A DNA stretch of 64,000 bases, taken from assembly GCF_030450055.1 (NCBI RefSeq), contig NZ_CP118480.1, positions 1,701,415-1,765,414 on the forward strand, in the 5' to 3' direction. The position numbers and the translations under genes were made by a program. This stretch comes from Gallaecimonas kandeliae. Its GTDB lineage: Bacteria > Pseudomonadota > Gammaproteobacteria > Enterobacterales > Gallaecimonadaceae. The notes under the pieces were generated by a model that had not been told where the DNA came from, searched no databases, and was given only the letters and a program-made list of their open reading frames with translations. Shown piece by piece: positions 1 through 6,448 of this stretch; the first letter of the stretch is position 1, and every line of letters begins with the position of its first letter.

Positions 1-554
1 CGGCGGCGGGCGCCGCTCTGGTTGAGGCTGCCTGCATGAACGAGGTCTGCATCGAACACCAAGATGTCGCCGGCCGAGCCTGACAGCTGCACCGAGCGGG
101 ACTCGTCGTTGAAATCGAAGGGCGGCTCGTTTGGCCTGGTGCGATGGCTGCCGGGCACCAGGCGGGTTGCCCCGTTCAGGTGACCGTAGTCGTCGAAGAA
201 GGCGAGGGCGTTGACCGTATCGCCGGGCCTTTGGGCCGACAGATCCCGGTGCAGCTGCTGATGGCCACCCCCGGCCAGAGGTTCGCGGCCCTCCACCTGC
301 GACAGAAAGAAGCGCTCGCCTATAAGGGCCCCCACGGCGGCCAGTACGGCAGGAAGACGGCACAGCGCCTGCACCCCGGGGTCGAGATCCAGCAAGGCAT
401 GGCGCCAATCCCGGCCACGCGGTACAGGCCATTGCTCAGACGGCTTCACCCCCGCATCGAAGGCACTCCTAAGCTCCCCCAGCCAGTCTGCCGGTATCGC
501 CTGCCTGAGCAGGACATAGCCGTCCCGCTGGAGTTGCTCGTGATCAATCGTCAT
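1..554 (-). CDS. PhyH-family 2-oxoglutarate/Fe(II) dioxygenase, 3' end cut by window edge
   Basis: The reading frame is open from an ATG at 554 to the window edge (about 184 codons), so the C-terminus is missing. The translation has the double-stranded beta-helix pattern of phytanoyl-CoA dioxygenase-like enzymes: a GHQQLHRD segment near residue 100 gives the HxD iron ligands, and DADLVHAGSLN near residue 172 gives the distal histidine. GSxR-type residues follow LVPGSH. Such enzymes hydroxylate small molecules using Fe(II), O2 and 2-oxoglutarate; the substrate cannot be inferred here. It is not in an obvious operon with the next minus-strand gene. The family call is firm, the specific function unknown. 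Confidence 0.8.
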   Translation of the reverse strand, partial: MTIDHEQLQRDGYVLLRQAIPADWLGELRSAFDAGVKPSEQWPVPRGRDWRHALLDLDPGVQALCRLPAVLAAVGALIGERFFLSQVEGREPLAGGGHQQLHRDLSAQRPGDTVNALAFFDDYGHLNGATRLVPGSHRTRPNEPPFDFNDESRSVQLSGSAGDILVFDADLVHAGSLNQSGARR

Positions 555-744
555 AGGTCCAATCCATCGGTTGTAAGCTGGGCCTGCCGCCAACATCCCT
601 GGTTACTCAGGCAACGGCTCAGCGCGTCACTTGACGGGCTCCGGGGTTTCACCAGAAAGGACTTGAATGGCCGCCGCTTCGGCCCACGACAGGCAAGTGC
701 ATGATGACCAACAAGACTGAAAAGAGGGTGTCCCATTGAGCGAC

Positions 745-963
745 TTATTTTATCAGCAGGGTCTTGGCGTACATAAAGATCCGCTGTTTGACCTGAGACC
801 TCAAGCCCATACTGAAGAGGGCTGCGGACATGGCGACGATAAAGAGAATGCTTTTGACAATTTTCACGCCAGTGAAGGCAACCAGGATAATCAGCAAGGC
901 CGCATAGGCCATGCCTATCAGGCCCAGGAAAAGACAGACTCCCTTAATATCGTTACTCAGCAT
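745..963 (-). CDS. Small two-TM membrane protein, unknown function
   Basis: This 72-residue protein starts at an ATG preceded by AAGGAA at an 8-nt spacing, which favours it over the opposite-strand frame. Residues about 8-30 (FLGLIGMAYAALLIILVAF) and 35-53 form two hydrophobic segments, followed by a basic tail (RSQVKQRIF, KTLLIK). It is probably an inner-membrane protein with a short cytoplasmic end. I recognise no family. It stands alone, with about 100 bp to the OsmC-like gene upstream. Confidence 0.55.
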   Translation of the reverse strand: MLSNDIKGVCLFLGLIGMAYAALLIILVAFTGVKIVKSILFIVAMSAALFSMGLRSQVKQRIFMYAKTLLIK

Positions 964-1063
964 AAATGGTTCCTTGTTTTAAAAAATACCCTTGTGAGTT
1001 CCTACTGCTTGACGAAACTTTTGATGCCCAACTCTCCGTCAGGCGTCATTTCTCGGTAAACCC

Positions 1064-1576
1064 CTAAGGGCTGATGTGCTCGACAGGCACTCCCGCTTGC
1101 AGGGTCTGCCCCACGACACAGCAGGCCTCGGCGGTGCGCATCAGTCGCGCCACTTCGGACGGGCCGCCATTGCGCAGGCTGACCTTCGTTTGCACGCGCA
1201 TTGCCTGAAAGCCGACCGGGGCCGTACCCATGCCGAGGGAGCCGCGCAGGTCCACGTCACCCTCTACCCGCACTTCCAGGGTGTCTATCTCAAGGCCCAT
1301 GAGGTTCGCCACCATGCGCAGGGTCAGCTCATGGCAAGCGCAGAGCGCGGCGCACAAGAGGTCGCCAGGGGTGGCAGCGTCGTGTGGGCCGCCATGCCCC
1401 CTATGCGTCGCCACCAGCATGGTATTCGCCGCGCCCTGGGCGGAGACGGACGCGTGAAAGGGGTCGGTCACATCATGGTCGGCCGTCGCCGCGCGATCGA
1501 CCACAAGGGCAGCGGACGGGTCGCCCTTGTAGCGGTCTCGCAGCGGTGCTTGCAGCTCTCTAACGCTCGTCATCAT
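1064..1576 (-). CDS. OsmC/Ohr-family protein
   Basis: This is a 170-residue OsmC-like protein. The helix segment LLCAALCACHELTLRM near residue 75 and AEACCVVGQTL near residue 150 carry the paired cysteines typical of the fold. Members reduce organic hydroperoxides or are thiol-dependent relatives of unknown substrate. The first conserved position lies in a cysteine-rich stretch (C-x3-C-x-C), which is more like the YhfA/OsmC-like branch than classical Ohr. Two adjacent ATG codons (1576 and 1573) follow a strong GGAGGGGG ribosome site, so the start is ambiguous by one codon. It appears monocistronic. Confidence 0.85.
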   Translation of the reverse strand: MMTSVRELQAPLRDRYKGDPSAALVVDRAATADHDVTDPFHASVSAQGAANTMLVATHRGHGGPHDAATPGDLLCAALCACHELTLRMVANLMGLEIDTLEVRVEGDVDLRGSLGMGTAPVGFQAMRVQTKVSLRNGGPSEVARLMRTAEACCVVGQTLQAGVPVEHISP

Positions 1577-1859
1577 GCCCCCTCCCAGTCGAAATGGGTG
1601 ACGCCTAAGATCTGATTAAAGCAGAGCCGCAAAGCGGTATTGGCTTTAAAGAGGGGTCAGACCGCCACTAGCGGTGCTTCCCGGTTCCCTGCGTGGGAGT
1701 AATGCTGGTCCTGCCGCCGGCGATCCTGGGTCGAGCTCCAGCAATACATGGCGTCAGTCCCGTCCCGCACCAGCTCAGGCTCTCGGCGGTGAAGGGATAC
1801 ATAGCTTCACCAACAAAGCCAAAAGTCGATGTCCTGACGGCGGTGAAATACCAATTTTT

Positions 1860-2681
1860 TCAATCCCCCGAATTGATTGCTGTAATACCGTTAATCAAGG
1901 TGACTAAATCCTTGGTCACTTTGGCTTTTTCTATGAGTTCATGTAGATACTCTTTGTCAGACTTCCCGAAGTGAACGGCTATCAATTCTTTTTGATCGTC
2001 GTTGTAGTAATTGTCTAAAGCGTATTGCATCAACGCCGGATTTACATCTCGAATGCCGGCTGAAAATAGCCCCATGAAGCTGGCAGCCCATTTAGAGGTT
2101 GAGGAATTTTCTAATGTCTTTATATCGGTCAAAATGTCACCCTTCTTGAACCTGAAAAATTCATCATTAAGATTGACATCGATCTTGCTTGGAACGAAGA
2201 AACTGGTAGCTGTGCCCCCATGGCCCCAGTTTTGCTCGTAGTACCACAGAGAAAATCCATTTTTTAGTGGCTTGATTAACGGTATTTCCTTGGAAATGAA
2301 GTTTTTTGAATGGTAAGAGGACTCATCCCCTTCATCAGGAATTATCAGTTCTACGTTATAAGAGAACGTGTTTCCACAAACTCCACCACCAGTTAACATC
2401 CAACCAGCTTGTTTTTCAACGGTATTTAAAGGGACAATATTGAGCTTTTCGTATTTGCAGCTGAAGAATCGCCCGTCATCTATTTTTTCGGAGTGAATAA
2501 ACTTTCCATTTTTATAAACACTGAATAAAACTAGATCTTCGGGACCACGAATAGTAGTCACATCTTTGGTCTTATATTTCAACTCGAAGGAGTTATTTCC
2601 TAATTTGAATGAGTGTGATCCCTCTCCTGAGAAGCAGAATGCAGGAAATAGTAAAAGAAAAGGAAGTATTTTTATTTTCAT
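1860..2681 (-). CDS. Secreted/periplasmic orphan protein in AT-rich DNA
   Basis: This 273-residue protein begins with a signal peptide (basic MKIK, then a hydrophobic LPFLLLFPAFCFS core, cleavage near residue 19). The mature part is beta-rich, with single Cys residues in FFSCKYEK and GGGVCGNTF that could form a disulfide, then a more helical C-terminal third (YLHELIEKAKVTKDLVTLI). Base composition is clearly more AT-rich than the flanking core genes, which suggests recent acquisition. No family is recognised. Confidence 0.7.
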   Translation of the reverse strand: MKIKILPFLLLFPAFCFSGEGSHSFKLGNNSFELKYKTKDVTTIRGPEDLVLFSVYKNGKFIHSEKIDDGRFFSCKYEKLNIVPLNTVEKQAGWMLTGGGVCGNTFSYNVELIIPDEGDESSYHSKNFISKEIPLIKPLKNGFSLWYYEQNWGHGGTATSFFVPSKIDVNLNDEFFRFKKGDILTDIKTLENSSTSKWAASFMGLFSAGIRDVNPALMQYALDNYYNDDQKELIAVHFGKSDKEYLHELIEKAKVTKDLVTLINGITAINSGD

Positions 2682-2807
2682 AATTTCAGTCTTTTAATTA
2701 TAAATTTTTAGTGTCTGCGCTTACTTCAGACGTACTGAATGGTCGATCATCAAGATGGCCGTCCCATTACTCTTAGAGATCCGTCGTTGCGCAGAATGGT
2801 TTTTACT

Positions 2808-3158
2808 TTAGAATATCGCCACATGATCAACAAGGTAACTGCCACCTTCCTTCACCAGCACCATTTCCGCCACGAACTCACCGGGCGCCTTTGAGAAATA
2901 CTGCTTCCAGATGACTGCCACTGAATCTGGCCGCTTGAAGACAGCCACCGGCAGGCGCTGAGTAAAAAAGCCCTTCTCCGCCTGGTACTGCCGGCAGACC
3001 CGCTCAAGGTACTCCGGCGTCACGATATTGCGCATCCGCTCGGTGAAATCCCGAACATGGCTGCCATGATCGATGCAGGTAGAAGCTTCCATAAGGTTGT
3101 CCATGATGGGGTTGGCAATGTCCCAGACTTCCTGGTCCGTCATTGTGTCAAAACCCAT
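2808..3158 (-). CDS. Hypothetical protein, 116 aa
   Basis: The start is placed at ATG 3158 because AAAGGGAG lies 6 nt upstream; an in-frame ATG 13 codons earlier has no such site. The product is cytosolic: an N-terminal helical segment (TDQEVWDIANPIMDNLMEA) and an alternating beta pattern at the end (SVAVIWKQYFSK, FVAEMVLVKEGG, YLVDHVAIF). The shape is reminiscent of small NTF2-like or DUF4019-type proteins, but no signature confirms that. It lies in the accessory block between the signal-peptide protein and the cassette-like genes. Confidence 0.65.
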   Translation of the reverse strand: MGFDTMTDQEVWDIANPIMDNLMEASTCIDHGSHVRDFTERMRNIVTPEYLERVCRQYQAEKGFFTQRLPVAVFKRPDSVAVIWKQYFSKAPGEFVAEMVLVKEGGSYLVDHVAIF

Positions 3159-3212
3159 TGTTGCTCCCTTTAAACAGTGGGCCCTGACCGTGGTCATATG
3201 TGGAGAAACTGC

Positions 3213-3383
3213 CTAGTCGATTGACGAGATATCATGGTCACTTGTATGAACATACATAGAGAAAGTCTCAGAACAAATCCAAGACACATTTTTATAAAAT
3301 GTATGTATAAGAGTGTCTAATGGGGAGTATAAAAGTTCATGAGTCTTTTTATCATTTGGGAAAATGATTTGTATAAAATTCAT
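3213..3383 (-). CDS. Small ORF (56 aa) following the 131-aa cassette gene
   Basis: The ATG at 3383 follows AAGGAG with a 7-nt spacing and lies 18 nt beyond the stop of the 131-aa gene, so the two are probably co-transcribed. The predicted peptide (starting MNFIQIIFPNDKK, ending DHDISSID) is polar, has no membrane segment, and is rich in Asn, Asp, Ser and Ile, matching the AT-rich surroundings. Its function is unknown. The translation signal is good, but there is no independent support from homology. Confidence 0.45.
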   Translation of the reverse strand: MNFIQIIFPNDKKTHELLYSPLDTLIHTFYKNVSWICSETFSMYVHTSDHDISSID

Positions 3384-3401
3384 GGTAACACTCCTTGTTG
3401 G

Positions 3402-3797
3402 TTATCTACGTTTAAATATTTTCTTTAAATCTAGGAGGATTTGTAAAACATGAGGAATATTTTGTGTTATTTCAGCTTCGCCATCAGAATTATAGTAGCT
3501 ATAACTGCTGTATGCTTCTTTGTATTTTGTCTTACAGCTTTCATAGCTTCCTTGGTGGCGCAATGGAATATAATCACAGACAGCCTCCAATTCTGGGATA
3601 AGCCTGTCACTAATACTGTTTTTGTTGTCAGAGAGGTGGCGTATTTCGGTATTGAGCAACTGTCGTATTTGTTCAGTCGCATCGTTGAACTCTTTCCGTT
3701 TATCTCTGAAAAGATGGAAGTAGTTGCCGACAATGCAACCAATTATGAAAATAACCACTTTTTGTACGAATGGATCGTGGAAAATGGCTGGGATCAA
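3402..3797 (-). CDS. Membrane-anchored orphan protein with TTG start (cassette gene)
   Basis: The protein has 131 residues. The start is a TTG at 3797 with a near-perfect AAGGAGGT site 6 nt upstream (3804-3811). One membrane span (about residues 11-29, VQKVVIFIIGCIVGNYF) is followed by a charged cytosolic domain (FRDKRKEFNDATEQIRQLL) with heptad-like helices and a basic end (KKIFKRR). No family is recognised. It lies immediately downstream, in transcription order, of the attC-like site at 3863-3967, as expected for a gene cassette. A 159-aa frame on the other strand overlaps it; I prefer this one because of its better ribosome site and more protein-like composition. Confidence 0.6.
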   Translation of the reverse strand: MIPAIFHDPFVQKVVIFIIGCIVGNYFHLFRDKRKEFNDATEQIRQLLNTEIRHLSDNKNSISDRLIPELEAVCDYIPLRHQGSYESCKTKYKEAYSSYSYYNSDGEAEITQNIPHVLQILLDLKKIFKRR

Positions 3798-3862
3798 TTT
3801 ACTACCTCCTTATTATTTGGCATGGGAGTCGCTGCTACATATAGGTGGGATGGTGATGATGA

Positions 3863-3967
3863 ACATAACGCCGCCAGCAGCGGCAAAAAATTGATGGCAC
3901 TTTTATTGCGCCGTTTGCAAGAAAAGTAACAGCAAGTTTTTGTCCGATTTGACTGGCCTTGTTAGAG
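3863..3967 (-). other. attC-like recombination site (site B)
   Basis: On the minus strand the 105-nt segment begins with CTCTAAC (R''-like) and ends with GTTATGT (R'-like). Just inside, GCCAG pairs with CTGGC, giving the imperfect palindrome expected of an integron attC. The stop codon of the upstream lipoprotein gene lies within CTCTAAC, a typical cassette arrangement. On the plus strand its 3867-side arm (TAACGCCGCCAGCAGCGGC) closely resembles the matching arm of site A (TAACGCCAACAGCAGCGGC), which argues that both are members of one family. Confidence 0.55.
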
Positions 3968-4375
3968 GCCACCCAAGACTTGCTTGTCACGCATACCTGC
4001 TGATTTAAACCAGCGCTTACCATCTGATAGCTGAAGGGTATTGCTATTTAGGCTAATGACTGTCCAACTGTCTTTTGCATGAGGACACCATTGTTCATTG
4101 CAATCGCGTGTCAAGGTAGTTCCATCAAAATACCAAGTTCCTGCAAATGAATACGACTGCGCCTCGCAAAAATTGCCACTGCATCCTCTGTCAATGACCG
4201 TACATTTAAATATGCCATCAGATTTATATAGACAATCACTTAGCTGATAATCAGTTCCATTTAAGGACTGCCCAGAGTGCCAATACCCATAGATATCAGT
4301 GGTAGTTGGGCTAACCACTTTGTTGGCACATGAAACTAGTGGGATGATCAATAAAGGAATAATGGTTAGTCTCAT
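3962..4375 (-). CDS. Predicted lipoprotein (cassette gene)
   Basis: The start at ATG 4375 follows GAGGGC and produces a lipoprotein signal: MRLTIIPLLIIPLVSC with lipobox LVSC and lipidated Cys16. The 137-residue product has several mature cysteines (LSDCLYK, FKCTVIDRGCSGNFC, RDCNEQWC) consistent with disulfides and an exported location. The segment IYGYWHSG...GTWYFDG...LQLSDGKRWFK resembles small lipocalin-like beta barrels, but this is only a pattern impression. It is flanked on both sides by attC-like palindromes (sites A and B) and its stop overlaps site B, so I read it as one integron-type cassette. Confidence 0.65.
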   Translation of the reverse strand: MRLTIIPLLIIPLVSCANKVVSPTTTDIYGYWHSGQSLNGTDYQLSDCLYKSDGIFKCTVIDRGCSGNFCEAQSYSFAGTWYFDGTTLTRDCNEQWCPHAKDSWTVISLNSNTLQLSDGKRWFKSAGMRDKQVLGGL

Positions 4376-4380
4376 ACGCC

Positions 4381-4458
4381 CTCTAACGCCAACAGCAGCG
4401 GCCGACTGAAAGGAGGTCCAGTGCCCGCAGGGCACGATGCTGCCTGTTTTTGTTATGC
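4381..4458 (-). other. attC-like recombination site (site A)
   Basis: On the minus strand this 78-nt site starts with GCATAAC and ends with GTTAGAG, matching the inverted RYYYAAC/GTTRRRY core sites of attC. CAGGCAGC near the start pairs with GCTGCTG near the end if one G is bulged, which is the extrahelical G expected in the L'' box. The centre holds a perfect GTGCCC/GGGCAC hairpin. It lies between the stop of the 140-aa membrane protein gene and the start of the lipoprotein gene. Confidence 0.6.
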
Positions 4459-4461
4459 ATT

Positions 4462-4884
4462 TTATTTGCCCCATGGCAAGAACACGCCAACGAGTGCCAA
4501 ACCATAAAATATTGGTATTAAAATCATTGTCAATTTTAACAACCCTTTTTGAGCCTCTAGAAAAGTAGTACCTCGCACCCCTTTAGCTTCAGTGTCCAAA
4601 GCCTTTCTTGCTGGATGCACCAAAAAAACAATATAGTTACCAATTAACATTGATAGCGGTATAAGCCCTAAAAATGGGGCTATAGCAGAAAGAATTACAC
4701 CTATTCCATTGGGAGTGTCTTGAAAGTTTTGCATAGAATAGATTTTTGAATGAATACTTTCTAGTGCAATAAACGTTACCCACCACAATAATAATAAAGT
4801 TGTCGAAATACTAGGAATAAGCAAAAGATTCCATTTGCTTTTTCTTCGTGTCGCTCTTCTTCTTGCTTCTTCTATGTAGTTCAT
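4462..4884 (-). CDS. Three-TM membrane protein (cassette gene)
   Basis: The 140-residue protein has a very basic N-terminus (EEARRRATRRKSK) followed by three hydrophobic stretches at about residues 20-42 (LLLIPSISTTLLLLWWVTFIA), 60-85 and 115-135. No family is recognised. The ATG at 4884 has no clear ribosome site; the GTTATGC end of an attC-like site lies 11-17 nt upstream, a common layout in cassettes. The stop is followed at once by attC-like site A. Composition is AT-rich compared with core genes. Confidence 0.6.
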   Translation of the reverse strand: MNYIEEARRRATRRKSKWNLLLIPSISTTLLLLWWVTFIALESIHSKIYSMQNFQDTPNGIGVILSAIAPFLGLIPLSMLIGNYIVFLVHPARKALDTEAKGVRGTTFLEAQKGLLKLTMILIPIFYGLALVGVFLPWGK

Positions 4885-4894
4885 ACTTGATTAT

Positions 4895-5034
4895 GCATAA
4901 CAGCGTAATAGTGCGCATGCGCGCTTTGTCTCATTAGACCAGTGCCTATAAGGTTGTACAAGGTGCTGATCCCCCTATGCATTTCACCAGTGTCATAATA
5001 TGTCCAAGGATGAAAACGAGCATGCGCGTTATCA
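4895..5034 (-). other. Possible third attC-like site (site C)
   Basis: Minus-strand TGATAAC (5028-5034) and GTTATGC (4895-4901) delimit 140 nt, near the upper length limit for attC. The internal arms share complementary GCGCATGC/GCATGCGC separated by unpaired bases. This is weaker than sites A and B: the left core is degenerate and no recognisable gene precedes it. Confidence 0.3.
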
Positions 5035-5249
5035 TTCCAGCCTTGGCTCGACTATCTACTCATCGGATCACGATAAAACCCACCCCATCAACCACTTACT
5101 ACTGGTTGGAGGTGTGAAAACGCGCATTAGCCGTGGGGATAGTGCGCATTTGTCAGCGTCCAATACCGTTCATACTGTATGTCCATCCAAAACACTGAAC
5201 AGCGTCACCAACCCTTTCACAACCAGCCGAACCTGTGGATAAGGCCCCG

Positions 5250-5467
5250 GAGCCCCTTTTAAGTGGAGCGCCTTACCGCCGGGAGTGAAAGGCCAGCCGA
5301 GACAGGACGTCAAGGCAGGCGAATACGTGCCGGGAGCGCGTATGAGCCGGTGGCCTCCGAGCGACCAGAGGTAAGGACATCGCGTAACGTCAGGGGCGGT
5401 GCTTTTGGATACTTTGTGCGAAAACAAAGTATCCCGCCCGCCGGTGCGGGAACCGGCATATAAAAGC
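5250..5467 (+). repeat. Dispersed hairpin-tailed repeat, copy R1
   Basis: This shares words such as CAGCCGAGACAGG, TACGTG, GCGTATGAGCCGGTG and GACCAGAG, in the same order, with copies at 48850-49038 (minus) and 51235-51482. It ends in a perfect 11-bp inverted repeat, GGATACTTTGT/ACAAAGTATCC (5407-5434), then CCGGCATATAAA. No convincing reading frame runs through it. The remaining gene-free stretch from 5035 to 5249 and from 5468 to 5700 shows no gene I can support. Confidence 0.7.
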
Positions 5468-5700
5468 CCGTGCCCGCAGGTTCCTTCAAGACACGCTACC
5501 GCCCTTGAGTCACAGCTCCCAATTGCTGATCGCTTCCCTATCATCAGTCTTGCTTTTGAGACGCCATCATATGGTCCCCCTTGGGAAACCATCATCCTCA
5601 AGCTCCAACATAACCCCCTAATCCAAAAGGGTAAACCCGAAAAGAGTAGGGGGCCCAGCCGCCCCCAGGCCTTACAACCATAGGGTGCGGCGCTACGCCG

Positions 5701-6258
5701 CTAAAGCTCCGCCCTGCTGTACTCGAGTCGGACTGTGAGCATCTCGGGGCCGCCGTGCTGTTCGTAGTACTCGTAGACGAAGTGGTTGGCGTCGCTGACG
5801 CGCAGCACTTCACGCAGCGGCGCGGCGTGGCCGTCAAGGGGTATGGAGCCGGTGAAGGTGTAGGTCTGCTTGGCTTCATCATAGCTGCCGTGGGCCAGGA
5901 TCACCCCCGAGAAGTTGACGTCCATCCAGAGGCTGTCGTAGCGGCCGCTGGCGTCGTCGTAGCCGAGGAAGCCCAGCCCCTGGAAGGGCTTGGCCGCGGA
6001 GTCGATATGCAGATCCTGGCGCAGGTGGTGGCCATCGAGGATCTCGCTGAAGGTGGCGAAGCCCTTGTCGACCTGCGGCGCTTTGCCTGGGGCCGTCCAC
6101 AGGGACTGGCGCACCTGCCAGTGCCCGGCGAAGGCGGCCAGGCGGGCCTGCGGCGTTGTTGCGGGAGAGATAGAGGACCCGCTTTGAGGGGGATTGCCGC
6201 TGGCTGAAACGGCGGAGAGGGCGGCGGCGACAGACAGCGCCAGTACTTTGGAATGCAT
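5701..6258 (-). CDS. Exported DUF1579-family protein
   Basis: The start is ATG 6258, preceded by AAGGAG; upstream in-frame ATG codons lack a ribosome site. The 185-residue product has an N-terminal signal (MHSKVLALSVAAALSAVSASG) and a DUF1579-like domain: AGHWQVRQSLW, then LGFLGYDDASGRYDSLWMD, and a C-terminal beta segment (MLTVRLEYSRAEL). DUF1579 proteins have no defined biochemical role. It is monocistronic and separated by about 190 bp from the convergent-side antiporter gene. Confidence 0.8.
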   Translation of the reverse strand: MHSKVLALSVAAALSAVSASGNPPQSGSSISPATTPQARLAAFAGHWQVRQSLWTAPGKAPQVDKGFATFSEILDGHHLRQDLHIDSAAKPFQGLGFLGYDDASGRYDSLWMDVNFSGVILAHGSYDEAKQTYTFTGSIPLDGHAAPLREVLRVSDANHFVYEYYEQHGGPEMLTVRLEYSRAEL

Positions 6259-6448
6259 GTCACTTGCTCCTTGTGAATGGACGCTTGGGGCCAAGCCGGT
6301 TTGGCTGGCCCCGTTGCAAGGGAAGTGAAGCCCAACAAAGGCCGCCATGCCACTTTCCCTTGGCTAAAAGGTAGCGCTGGCCCCATGGCGCTCCGGCATC
6401 AGCGCCTTGGCACCTTATGCTGTCGATGCCGGCCCGGCCTTGGCTCCC

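Noticed and set aside
144-704. 186-codon plus-strand frame opposite the PhyH gene
   Set aside because: The minus strand encodes a clear HxD...H dioxygenase through the same DNA; the plus frame is an arginine/proline-rich shadow.
551-736. 61-codon minus-strand frame overlapping the PhyH start by ATGA
   Set aside because: The overlap is attractive, but the peptide is low-complexity, has no ribosome site and shows no recognisable features.
736-1059. 107-codon plus-strand frame
   Set aside because: It overlaps the two-TM minus-strand gene, which has a good ribosome site and membrane-like composition.
1577-1859. GAGGGGTCAGACC motif with short palindromes, possible transposon remnant
   Set aside because: The motif often accompanies transposase scars, but no coding or terminal-repeat remnant can be identified here.
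2682-2807. Possible further attC site between the 116-aa and 273-aa genes
   Set aside because: No RYYYAAC/GTTRRRY pair with complementary arms is present.
3450-3929. 159-aa plus-strand frame as a gene
   Set aside because: Its ribosome site is 12 nt from the ATG, and it runs into attC-like site B against the cassette orientation; kept only as an open question in the findings.
5000-5242. 80-aa plus-strand frame (MSKDENEHARYH...)
   Set aside because: It crosses the putative attC site C, lacks a ribosome site and has no protein-like pattern.
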